33,982 nt of DNA. Source: an uncultured Clostridia bacterium (GTDB lineage: Bacteria > Bacillota > Clostridia > Oscillospirales > Ruminococcaceae). Below, in pieces: positions 18,764 to 27,143 of the stretch (its first letter is position 1; each line of letters begins with the position of its first letter). The notes beneath the pieces are model-generated. The model searched no databases. It worked only from the letters and a program-made list of their open reading frames with translations, and had not been told where the DNA came from. The position numbers were made by a program, and so were the translations under genes. The DNA lies in the NCBI GenBank assembly GCA_947625335.1, contig CANQNY010000012.1, positions 1-33,982 on the forward strand, read 5' to 3'.

Positions 18764-18779
18764 GTTAGCAGAAACTAAC
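18764..18779. promoter_or_regulatory. operator site 2 GTTAG-N6-CTAAC
   Basis: GTTAGCAGAAACTAAC. Confidence 0.8.
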
Positions 18780-18809
18780 CAAATTCCGCTTATATATGGA
18801 GGAACGCAG

Positions 18810-19376
18810 ATGAATTTATTCGAAAGCATTGAAAAAGGTCTGATTCGGCACTGCTCGCCAACGCTTGCCTCTTTAAAAACAGCCAGCTTGTTTACGCTTG
18901 AATTTACCTGTCACAAAGAGTTGAACAGGGTTCTTCGCAAGTGGAATAAGAACTTATCCGATAAAGGCGTTGCTATGATTGCGCTGCGGGAAACAGATAA
19001 CCGCGCTTTGATCTATGTGTTCAGAAAAAACAAGCTGCGCGAGGCGTTATGCTGCCCGAAAATCGAGCGTTTTCTTCGGGGCAGCGGATACTGCGGTACA
19101 AATATTGGCGCGGCGCTTTCCACATTAAGAGCACATTTGACCGAGTTTGGAGAATTTCCACATGAGATCGGGGTTTTTCTCGGATACCCTCTTGACGATG
19201 TGATAGGGTTCATCAAAAACAAAGGGCAAAACTGCAAATGTACAGGCTGTTGGAAAGTATATTGCAACGAATGCGAGGCGGTAAAAACGTTTGCGCGTTA
19301 TAAGAAGTGTGAAACGATTTATATGCGTCTTTGGGAGCAGGGAAAGAGTGTTCGGCAGCTTACCGTGGCTGCTTGA
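18810..19376 (+). CDS. DUF3793 family protein
   Basis: FPHEIGVFLGYPLDDVIGFI and CTGCWKVYCNECEA; RBS ggagga; start corrected to 18810. Confidence 0.85.
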   Translation: MNLFESIEKGLIRHCSPTLASLKTASLFTLEFTCHKELNRVLRKWNKNLSDKGVAMIALRETDNRALIYVFRKNKLREALCCPKIERFLRGSGYCGTNIGAALSTLRAHLTEFGEFPHEIGVFLGYPLDDVIGFIKNKGQNCKCTGCWKVYCNECEAVKTFARYKKCETIYMRLWEQGKSVRQLTVAA

Positions 19377-19432
19377 CATATATCAGGGGCGGCGCAAAAT
19401 GCTTCCCCAAATAATGAAAGGAGTTTTACATA

Positions 19433-19855
19433 ATGAGTAAAATAGCGGTGGTTTATTGGAGCGGTACCGGCAATACGGAATCTATGGCAGTAAAAGTTGC
19501 CGAGGGCGCAAGAACCGAAGGTGCGGAAGTGATATGCTGCACGGCGGCAGAATTCAGCGCAGATATGATGGACAACTTTGACGCGATAGCGTTCGGATGC
19601 CCGTCTATGGGTTCGGAACAGCTTGAGGAAAGTGAATTTGAGCCGATGTTTTCAAGTTGTGAACCAAAACTCACCGGCAAGAAAATTGCCTTGTTCGGTT
19701 CATACGGTTGGGGAGACGGCGAGTGGATGCGTAATTGGGAAGAATCTTGTATAGCGAACGGAGCTGTTCTTGCGTGTGATAGTGTTATCTGTAATGATGC
19801 GCCCGACACGGACGCAGAAGCAGCGTGCGTAAATCTCGGTAAAGCTTTGGTTTGA
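19433..19855 (+). CDS. flavodoxin
   Basis: MSKIAVVYWSGTGNTESMA FMN-binding loop, GSYGWGDGEWM. Confidence 0.95.
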   Translation: MSKIAVVYWSGTGNTESMAVKVAEGARTEGAEVICCTAAEFSADMMDNFDAIAFGCPSMGSEQLEESEFEPMFSSCEPKLTGKKIALFGSYGWGDGEWMRNWEESCIANGAVLACDSVICNDAPDTDAEAACVNLGKALV

Positions 19856-19881
19856 TTACAACTATCCCCTAAATTTACAAA

Positions 19882-19925
19882 AACAAACACGGTCGAGAGA
19901 TTGTACTTCGATCGTGTTTGTTGTT
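19882..19925. terminator. bidirectional terminator between convergent operons
   Basis: caaacacggtcga...tcgatcgtgtttgttgtttt. Confidence 0.7.
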
Positions 19926-20417
19926 TTATCGCTTTTTCATTCTTAAAATCAAAAGTTGCGCACATATTCCCGTAAATAGTCCGGCAATACAGCCGGTTAC
20001 TATTAAGAAGGGCAAGTACCCGATAACCGCAAAGGTCTGCATTACCGCACAAGCAACAGCGATCTGTCCTATATTATGGAAAACCGCGCCGAAAATGCTT
20101 AACAGCCACAAGTATTTATCGGTGACTGCTCTTTTGAGCAGCGACATTCCGAGTATACAAAGCAGACTTCCTCCAAAGCCAAAAAGCATTGCCATTAAAT
20201 TCCCCGAAAATAGCGAACCAAGAAATATCCGTACCACGCAGATCATAGCGGTATCGCGAACGCCGTAATTATATAGAGCATAAACCGTTACTATATTTGC
20301 AAGCCCCAATTTAACGCCCGGGATCGGTACGATATTGGGAAGGCGCAGTTCAATTACAAAAATAACAAGCGCGATCGAAGTCAGCAGGCTTAATTTCGTC
20401 AGTTTTCTTACATCCAT
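19926..20417 (-). CDS. Gx transporter family/heptaprenyl-diphosphate-synthase component I-like membrane protein
   Basis: VIELRLPNIVPIPGVKLGLANIVTVYALYNYG; start at MDVRKLTKL after RBS. Confidence 0.8.
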   Translation of the reverse strand: MDVRKLTKLSLLTSIALVIFVIELRLPNIVPIPGVKLGLANIVTVYALYNYGVRDTAMICVVRIFLGSLFSGNLMAMLFGFGGSLLCILGMSLLKRAVTDKYLWLLSIFGAVFHNIGQIAVACAVMQTFAVIGYLPFLIVTGCIAGLFTGICAQLLILRMKKR

Positions 20418-20421
20418 CTTT

Positions 20422-20784
20422 CTACCTTGCGGCTGCATCCGCATCGTTGTTTTCATATTCGATTATCAGCTTATTCGGTAAGCATATTATGGGAATTGCC
20501 GTTGAGTCCAGCCAACCCGCGTTTACACAGACCTTGTCCGGACAATCGGCTTCCAATACGCGTATTTTATGATCCTTAATTTCAAGCGTGTTCTTTTTTC
20601 CGTTATATTCAACAACAATGGTTTTGTTCGGGGATTTGGAAAGATCTATAGTATACAAAAGCTCTCCGTCGCTTTTTATTTTTACAATATCACCCGAAGG
20701 TGCGTTCAGCATAACAACAGATATTACTGCCGAGGCAAGAAAAACTACAGCGCAGGCAGTGATCAAAAAAACGGTTTTTTTCAT
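20422..20784 (-). CDS. NusG domain II-containing membrane-anchored protein
   Basis: N-terminal TM, NTLEIKDHKIRVLEADCPDKVCVNAGWLDSTAIPIICLPNKLIIE. Confidence 0.85.
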   Translation of the reverse strand: MKKTVFLITACAVVFLASAVISVVMLNAPSGDIVKIKSDGELLYTIDLSKSPNKTIVVEYNGKKNTLEIKDHKIRVLEADCPDKVCVNAGWLDSTAIPIICLPNKLIIEYENNDADAAAR

Positions 20785-21842
20785 CTGTATATCACCTCAA
20801 GCTTGTTTTGCTCATATGGTCTTGAAAGGGAAAAATTACTTTGTATTCCCTCTGTAACGGTAATTTCTCCGGCATCCGTAATGATTATCATTTCAAAGTC
20901 GCAGTATTTGCGCCAATGTTCAACAGCGGCTTCTTTACCCATAACGAAAAGCGCTGTTGAAAGCGCATCGCAGAGTACCCCGCTGTCGCCGATCACTGTG
21001 ACCGACGCTATCCCGTTATTGACGGGATAACCGTCAAACGGACTGATTATATGACAATACCGCGTTCCATCATCTCCGGTGAAATATCTCTCATAGCTTC
21101 CCGAGGTTATAACCGCTTTATCGACAATTTCAAGATTTCCGATATAGGTCTGCGGTAAATTCGGATCGGTCAGCGCGATCTTCCATGCGCTTCCGTCGGG
21201 CTTGCTTCCGAGCGCGTGGACGTTTCCGCCCAAAGAAATTATTGCAGAGGTAATTCCGTTTTCCTTAAACAATGAAATAATTTTGTCGCTTGTATAACCT
21301 TTGGCAACCGCGCCAAGATCGATCATATAACCCGAGGGCAATTGAATGCTGTTCTCCGCTGCCCAAACAGCTGAATAATTTACATTTGTAAGCAGTGAAC
21401 GGATATTCTCGGGAGTCGGAATTTTGTAATCTCCGGTAGTAAATCCCCACTCCCGCAATATCGGATAGATCGTTATATCCAATGCGCCGTTTGTTCTTTC
21501 GCACAAGTCAAGCGCGTTTTTTATAAGCTCCACACAATCGCAATTTAACTCGATCTTTTCGCCTTGTGCGTTGTTCAATCGGGAAATATCGCTGTCCGGT
21601 AATGTGACCGAAAGCTCCTTCTCCAGCATTTCAATAATTGCTTGTGCGGAGTTCAGCGGCTTATCATCGGCACAATACGCTTTAAGTGCCATATAGGTGT
21701 CCATTGCAAACAATTCCGCAGTATGCAGCGATACATTATCACTTTGCGCTGCTGAAATATCCGATGCCGATTCGTGAGCGGAATCCGCGCAGCCGCAAAA
21801 AAATAATATACAGCATACGAAAATAACAACAAATTTCCTCAT
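20781..21842 (-). CDS. apbE: FAD:protein FMN transferase lipoprotein
   Basis: lipobox FFCGC; DTYMALKAY, VDLGAVAKGYTSD-like IDLGAVAKGYTSD, SLGGNVHALG, YCHIISPFDGYPVN. Confidence 0.95.
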   Translation of the reverse strand: MRKFVVIFVCCILFFCGCADSAHESASDISAAQSDNVSLHTAELFAMDTYMALKAYCADDKPLNSAQAIIEMLEKELSVTLPDSDISRLNNAQGEKIELNCDCVELIKNALDLCERTNGALDITIYPILREWGFTTGDYKIPTPENIRSLLTNVNYSAVWAAENSIQLPSGYMIDLGAVAKGYTSDKIISLFKENGITSAIISLGGNVHALGSKPDGSAWKIALTDPNLPQTYIGNLEIVDKAVITSGSYERYFTGDDGTRYCHIISPFDGYPVNNGIASVTVIGDSGVLCDALSTALFVMGKEAAVEHWRKYCDFEMIIITDAGEITVTEGIQSNFSLSRPYEQNKLEVIYR

Positions 21843-21845
21843 AAC

Positions 21846-23186
21846 TTACTTCCTTTTTGCGGAAGCTAGTGCGTCAGCAACAGCCGACATAATACCCCTT
21901 GAACTGAACGTAGCTCCGGAAACCGCGTCTACCTCGGTATTCTGCGCCGATATTATCCGCGAGATCACCACGTCGGCAGCACTGTCGAAATACCACAGGT
22001 CGCTTTCTTCGCTGTCTGCCGTTATGCTGATGATCTTGTCGTTCTCTATGGTTACGCTTACGATAATATCCCCGTCATAACCAAAAGCGGAGGCGGTGTA
22101 AACTCCGTTGTTGTAAATATATTCAGGTTCGGGGAGCAGATCAGGAACTTTTGATGAACTGATCTGCGATGAAACTGATGAACTTTCAATTTGCGGTTTG
22201 GATTGCGCAGACTCAGCGGTCGGCAAAGACTCGGCAACACTTTCCGAACCAACGCTCTGCAAAGAGCTTTCAACAAGTGAAGGGGCAGAACTTACACTGC
22301 TTGAACTGTTCGTTTGCGAAGCCGAACCGCTTGTTTGCATGGTTGAACCACTTGCCGGATTATGCAGCGTTTCAACGGAACTGCTCTCCGTGCTTGTCGA
22401 AATACTATTTGGTTTCGCCGAGCTTGTTTTCGGAACAGCTACCGTTACGAGCACCGCGCATATCACCACTGAAGCCGCCGCAGAACAGAAATTCAGCACC
22501 GTTTTGTTTTGCGGCTTATTCTTTAGAATGATCTGCTTGCGTATACGGCAAGCCGCATAGCCGATAAATACAACAGAGTAAACCGCGACATTAAGCAGAT
22601 ATCCGCGTCTTCCGACAATAGCAAACGGAACGTTCAATATCATAACGTGAATATAGATCAACGCGTAAAAGGCATAAGCCGAGCGCTGAATGTTTTTCCA
22701 TGTTTTTGGCTTGAACTTTTTGCGTATCTTCGGGAATGACATCACAGTAAGCGGAAGCATTATCATAAGCATAATTAACGAGATAATTCCAGCCGCAAGC
22801 TGCTGAGAACTCATTGAATCGGACGCGGTAAACATACGCACAAAATATATTTTTCCAAATCCGATATTGTGTCCAAGCGTCAGCAGTGCCGCAAAGATCG
22901 ACAGCTCGCCGCGAATAGGCATAAGAACTTTCATCGGCTTAGAGCCGTTTGGAAGTGCGCCTGTCCACATCACCACCGCCCACAAGCCTGTTGCCAGAGT
23001 ACCACGGCTGAATAACGCGATTATATAATCATTTACGAAATTCGGGGCACTGCTAAAGTCAGCAATTGATACTGCTGCGGATATTATGACTGCCGTCAGA
23101 TAAAATGCAAGCGGACATTTTTTCAGCGGAACTCTTAAAAATATTGCAATACAAACTGCAAGAATTACGGAAATTAAAAACAGCAT
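21846..23186 (-). CDS. ferric-reductase-like transmembrane protein with Ser-rich linker and FMN-binding domain
   Basis: multi-TM N-terminal half with conserved histidines, Ser-rich linker, C-terminal DAVSGATFSSRG flavinylation motif. Confidence 0.85.
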   Translation of the reverse strand: MLFLISVILAVCIAIFLRVPLKKCPLAFYLTAVIISAAVSIADFSSAPNFVNDYIIALFSRGTLATGLWAVVMWTGALPNGSKPMKVLMPIRGELSIFAALLTLGHNIGFGKIYFVRMFTASDSMSSQQLAAGIISLIMLMIMLPLTVMSFPKIRKKFKPKTWKNIQRSAYAFYALIYIHVMILNVPFAIVGRRGYLLNVAVYSVVFIGYAACRIRKQIILKNKPQNKTVLNFCSAAASVVICAVLVTVAVPKTSSAKPNSISTSTESSSVETLHNPASGSTMQTSGSASQTNSSSSVSSAPSLVESSLQSVGSESVAESLPTAESAQSKPQIESSSVSSQISSSKVPDLLPEPEYIYNNGVYTASAFGYDGDIIVSVTIENDKIISITADSEESDLWYFDSAADVVISRIISAQNTEVDAVSGATFSSRGIMSAVADALASAKRK

Positions 23187-23268
23187 ACCTACCTCACAAA
23201 TGAATGCCGCCCGGTTTTCCGCCGAGCGGCAACACGATATCGCCGCAACTGCGGCAGAATGTACAAAA

Positions 23269-24669
23269 TTATTTTCTCTTTTTAGCGATCAGCACTGCAA
23301 GTGCCGAGATCAAAGCCGCACTTGAAACAGCAACATCTGAAACGCCCGTGTTCGGATTATCCGAATGTGCGGCGTCAGGGGACTGACTTGAGGTGAAAGA
23401 AAGCGTTTTGTTATATCCTGCAGATGTTACGGTAAATGTGTATTCACCGCCGTTAAATATTGGAGTTTGTTCTCCTCTGCCGCCTGTTTTGACTGTGTAG
23501 TCGATAGTTCCGTCCACCCCGATGATCGCGACCGAACCTCTGCCGGAAGCAGCGTAGTCCTTGCCGTTTATATTAACGGAGGAAATATTTTTCATGAAGT
23601 TCTCAAAATCCTCATCGGAAGCGCCGTCGGCTTTAACAAGCTTTTCTCCGTCAAACGCTGCGGGCATTTCATCGGTGGATAAAGTGAAAGTGGTATTCAA
23701 TCCGGCGTAAACGCCCTTGCTGTCGCTTACCGATAATGTATATTGACCAGGCAGAGCGTTCTTGTAATTTATCAAATCATCTGAAATTTCCGCATCAAGT
23801 CCATTAATCGAGTATGTTTTTGCGTAATCGGCAGAGAATCCCTCGGTTGTGATCTTTGTTGAACCGTCACCGCAAGCGCTGTTCGCCGCCGTTATCGAAC
23901 CGTTAAATTTCACGGGAACATACAGCGAAGCCGCAAGGCTGTGATAACCGCTGTCGGTTATGTAACGAATTTCGGTGATCGTCTTACCCATAAGGCTGAC
24001 ATAATCCGCGTAATCAAGTGTATTCCCGTGCGGTTCAGAGGTTTTGAAGCCGGACGACCACGCTATTTCATCACGCCAGAGATTTTGGAGATGACGCATT
24101 GCGTAGCCCTCCCCGTCCTGTGTGAACAGAACAACTCCGTAGATTGTGCCGATGTCCGAGGTACCGTTGGCGTTATTGATTGAGGTCACGTCGATAACGT
24201 AATCTCCCCACGGCGAATCGGTTGTGATCGAAGTTTCTACCCCGCTAACAGCTGCGGTATCTCCCGAAACTTTGGAAAATTCCGCATTTCCGGAATTGAC
24301 CGTAACAGTTTTGTAAGCAGCGGGCGCGGCTGACAGCTCCGTAAAATTAAAATTATTGTCGCCAAGTGCGGTAAGATCGTCGCGGGATATTGCTACGGGA
24401 TATGTGACGCCAAGTATAACGCCCGTTCCATCCTCGTTTGTGGAGCCATATGTTCCTGCAGTCAGATTCTTGTTGTTCCATTTGCTTGTTGTAGCGGAGG
24501 TCACCGCATCGACCTCGCTGCCGACTCCCTCTGCCGCGTAGAACTTGTCGTAAGGAATGTTCATCGTTCCATACACAACGTCCTCCGCCGCAAACGATGT
24601 CAGCTTAAACGCGCTTGAAGCTATCGCAGCACACAAAGCAACACCAACAATGCCTTTTAAGTTTTTCAT
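23269..24669 (-). CDS. secreted, cell-wall-anchored protein with Tp47-like domains
   Basis: signal peptide; VVYGTMNIPYDKFYAAEG...VDAVTSATTSKW, DSGYHSLAASLYVPVKF; C-terminal NPNTG + TM + KKRK anchor. Confidence 0.75.
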   Translation of the reverse strand: MKNLKGIVGVALCAAIASSAFKLTSFAAEDVVYGTMNIPYDKFYAAEGVGSEVDAVTSATTSKWNNKNLTAGTYGSTNEDGTGVILGVTYPVAISRDDLTALGDNNFNFTELSAAPAAYKTVTVNSGNAEFSKVSGDTAAVSGVETSITTDSPWGDYVIDVTSINNANGTSDIGTIYGVVLFTQDGEGYAMRHLQNLWRDEIAWSSGFKTSEPHGNTLDYADYVSLMGKTITEIRYITDSGYHSLAASLYVPVKFNGSITAANSACGDGSTKITTEGFSADYAKTYSINGLDAEISDDLINYKNALPGQYTLSVSDSKGVYAGLNTTFTLSTDEMPAAFDGEKLVKADGASDEDFENFMKNISSVNINGKDYAASGRGSVAIIGVDGTIDYTVKTGGRGEQTPIFNGGEYTFTVTSAGYNKTLSFTSSQSPDAAHSDNPNTGVSDVAVSSAALISALAVLIAKKRK

Positions 24670-24697
24670 AGAGTAGATATCTCCTTTCTTAATTAAA

Positions 24698-24713
24698 GTT
24701 AGCTCAGGCTAAC
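24698..24713. promoter_or_regulatory. operator site 3 GTTAG-N6-CTAAC
   Basis: GTTAGCTCAGGCTAAC. Confidence 0.8.
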
Positions 24714-24765
24714 ACAGCAAGCTTAAAAAATTGCCGATATACGGCGCATATTTCCGAGCTTATTA

Positions 24766-24781
24766 GTTAGCAGCGACTAAC
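24766..24781. promoter_or_regulatory. operator site 4 GTTAG-N6-CTAAC
   Basis: GTTAGCAGCGACTAAC. Confidence 0.8.
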
Positions 24782-24791
24782 TCTTGAATAT

Positions 24792-24820
24792 ATTATAGCA
24801 TACAGGTTAGCATTTGTCAA
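24792..24820 (-). promoter_or_regulatory. promoter of the electron-transfer-like operon
   Basis: minus strand TTGACA 17 nt TATAAT then atattcaagaGTTAG. Confidence 0.85.
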
Positions 24821-24944
24821 GAGGTTTTTTGAAAAAATCCGACGGCATTTGCGTAAACACCTTTGCCTTACAATTATAGCTTTTGCAAATATCCTTGTAC
24901 TTTGTTGTAATACAGTTGTTTCCGACTATAACCACCACGCTCAT
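24807..24944 (-). pseudogene. N-terminal remnant of a DUF2325-like protein
   Basis: RBS ggaggg, MSVVVIVGNNCITTKYKDICKSYNCKAKVFTQMPSDFFKKPLDKC* (46 aa); stops inside the Tp47-like gene promoter. Confidence 0.6.
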
Positions 24945-25016
24945 ATTATTCCCTCCATATGTTAGGTCGGGGTTTTTGCTCCAGCCTTTATTTGTTTAAC
25001 CGATCTGCTTGATCAG

Positions 25017-25165
25017 TTACGATAAACCATTGTATATTGGACTTTTTTCGCCTCCCATTATTACAATTACCGCTTTGCCGTTACTCTTTTCGGGTTCTGC
25101 GAGATGTCCGACAAAGCCGTCTCTTTTAAAATTAAAATCCGCATATTCAAGCCTTTCACCTCAAT
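25017..25165 (-). pseudogene. N-terminal remnant of an acyl-CoA thioesterase/BAAT-like alpha/beta hydrolase
   Basis: minus-strand RLEYADFNFKRDGFVGHLAEPEKSNGKAVIVIMGGEKSPIYNGLS*. Confidence 0.5.
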
Positions 25166-25221
25166 TCTTTCAGAGCATGATCTCAAGTTTTGCAAGTCCT
25201 GCCGCCACGGGAATATACACC

Positions 25222-25330
25222 GTTCTTTCGGATAAAAGAAAATCCCTCGCACAGGGTCGTTTAAGACCAACAGCTTTATGGACGCTGTGAAAAATATCAA
25301 ATAGATCAGAATTTGAAAAGCAAAGAGCAT
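25222..25330 (-). pseudogene. N-terminal remnant of a membrane protein
   Basis: MLFAFQILIYLIFFTASIKLLVLNDPVRGIFFYP then loss of coding character. Confidence 0.4.
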
Positions 25331-25369
25331 GGTTCATTCCTTTCCGCGTGCGCCGCGGGCTCACCTCAT

Positions 25370-26032
25370 TTATTTTGAACCTTTATCATTCAGCGCCTCG
25401 GGAGACTTATCCCCCACATACCAATATTCGCATTTTCCGTCGCCGTCGGACAGTGTACTGTGGCGTATCAAATGCGCGTGAAATTTCTTTGCGACGATCT
25501 GATCCGACGCGCACATAATCGGAAGCAAGTCCATATATCCGTGCTTTTGCGCAAACTCGTAAAGCGGACAGGTATCAAAAACCAAAGAGAAACCCGTTTC
25601 GTGTTTGGCGGGATTTAACCTGATCTTCCATGTGTTGCCCCACTTTCCGCCGCGATATTTATCCGCTTTCTTTTTGTAGCCGTTCACAAAACGATACAAT
25701 AAATTCATAAGCCGATTTTTCTTGTAATATTTATTCATATCGATCTTGTCCAGCATAGCGAACTGCTTTGCCATTACTTCATTGAAAAGAACGTTGAAGT
25801 CCTCAAAGTTAAAATTGCGGTCTACCGCCTCATAGAATGCGCACATCGCATAGCAGAGCATTAGATTTGATGACATCATATTCGCGCTGCCGCCAAGATC
25901 GCCCTCCTCACGAAGCCATTTGTTATACAGCCTTTCGACCTTGAGCCAGCGTTTGCGGGTTTCGCTTTCGCTATAGCGTGAACGCAAGAAATTCAGCGCT
26001 GCGGGCTTTAATTTTTTTAGGTTTTTATCCAT
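25370..26032 (-). CDS. L-2-amino-thiazoline-4-carboxylic acid hydrolase family protein
   Basis: internal pattern FDTCPLYEFAQKHGYMDLLPIMCASDQIVAKKFHAHLIRHSTLSDGDGKCEYWYV. Confidence 0.75.
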   Translation of the reverse strand: MDKNLKKLKPAALNFLRSRYSESETRKRWLKVERLYNKWLREEGDLGGSANMMSSNLMLCYAMCAFYEAVDRNFNFEDFNVLFNEVMAKQFAMLDKIDMNKYYKKNRLMNLLYRFVNGYKKKADKYRGGKWGNTWKIRLNPAKHETGFSLVFDTCPLYEFAQKHGYMDLLPIMCASDQIVAKKFHAHLIRHSTLSDGDGKCEYWYVGDKSPEALNDKGSK

Positions 26033-26084
26033 TGAAATCCCCCCTTTCCGCTGCGGTTCGCCAAAAGATGAGCAAACAGCACGA

Positions 26085-26612
26085 TCATACGATCTTATCT
26101 TTTTTTGAAAACCACGGAATACAGCGGTTTACTCCTTTGCAGTAATTCGCGTATTCGATACCGTACAATTCAAGCAGCCATTTTTCCTCGGTATTTTTCA
26201 TAAGCACGGTCATAAATATCCAATAAAAAAAGAACAGCGGCAAAAAGAAAACATTTCCCGAAATAAAAAGCGCGCCCGTACAGAAAAACATAAACGCCGT
26301 ATAGATCGGATTTCTGCACATTGCATAAACACCGCTTGTAACAAGCCGATTTTCCGTAATACCGCTGTCAATCTTTGAGAGAAAGATCGCGCCGAGCCAA
26401 AGAACGATCCCCAAAGCAATGATCAATATTCCCACAACCGCAAAAGGAATTTTCAGTGTATTTATAACTCCGGCTTCAAACAAATCGCAATGTCCCGCAA
26501 TCACCGCGGCAACGGTCACAGCGATAATTACTCCTACATAGATCGGACCCACTCCGTACATAGGAAGGTGCTTTTTATTGTTCACGTTATCTTCTCCTTT
26601 TTGATCGTCCAT
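26085..26612 (-). CDS. isoprenylcysteine carboxylmethyltransferase-like membrane protein
   Basis: LVTSGVYAMCRNPIYTAFMFFCTGALF, EEKWLLELYGIEYANYCKGVNRCIPW. Confidence 0.85.
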   Translation of the reverse strand: MDDQKGEDNVNNKKHLPMYGVGPIYVGVIIAVTVAAVIAGHCDLFEAGVINTLKIPFAVVGILIIALGIVLWLGAIFLSKIDSGITENRLVTSGVYAMCRNPIYTAFMFFCTGALFISGNVFFLPLFFFYWIFMTVLMKNTEEKWLLELYGIEYANYCKGVNRCIPWFSKKDKIV

Positions 26613-26619
26613 ACAGACC

Positions 26620-27120
26620 TTATCCGATAATCGTAAAAATCCCTGCCAACGCCGAGCAACAAATCGGTATGGCTATACATTGTTTCAGCTGCTCCTTACG
26701 GTTAAATCCGAAATTCTTCCAGCCGGCACAGCCATCCGTCTCGGGGAAATAATGCTGAAAGAACCGAGTTCTTGTCAGCAGGAAATAATCCAGAACGATA
26801 ATATCAAAAGCTTTCACTCCCGCGAATATGATCAAAAAACAAGCCAGAAAATTTCCGAAATTATAATCGTGCCGCATTCCGTCAATGCCGCCCCATACTA
26901 CAAGTCCGAGCATCGCCGCGACAAGTAAAATCAGTACCGCGACGCCGAAAATTCGTTTTCCGCTCATCGGCAGATTATCCAATCTCGGTGAGAGCTTCTC
27001 CTGCACGTCCTTCGGAAAGCTCTTGATCAGCGCTTTAAAAGGCAGCGTGAGGGTTGCCGACCATATCGCAAGAAACAGCAGCGCCATAATTCCAAATGAC
27101 AGAAAAATCGTAAGTATCAT
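26620..27120 (-). CDS. hypothetical membrane protein
   Basis: 166 aa, several TM segments, co-directional with the operon. Confidence 0.7.
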   Translation of the reverse strand: MILTIFLSFGIMALLFLAIWSATLTLPFKALIKSFPKDVQEKLSPRLDNLPMSGKRIFGVAVLILLVAAMLGLVVWGGIDGMRHDYNFGNFLACFLIIFAGVKAFDIIVLDYFLLTRTRFFQHYFPETDGCAGWKNFGFNRKEQLKQCIAIPICCSALAGIFTIIG

Positions 27121-27143
27121 TGATTTTCCTCCTGCAGAGCGAT

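Noticed and set aside
22190-22420. Ser-rich low-complexity stretch as a coding tandem repeat
   Set aside because: Irregular Ser/Thr-rich linker between membrane and FMN-binding domains, common in secreted Gram-positive proteins.
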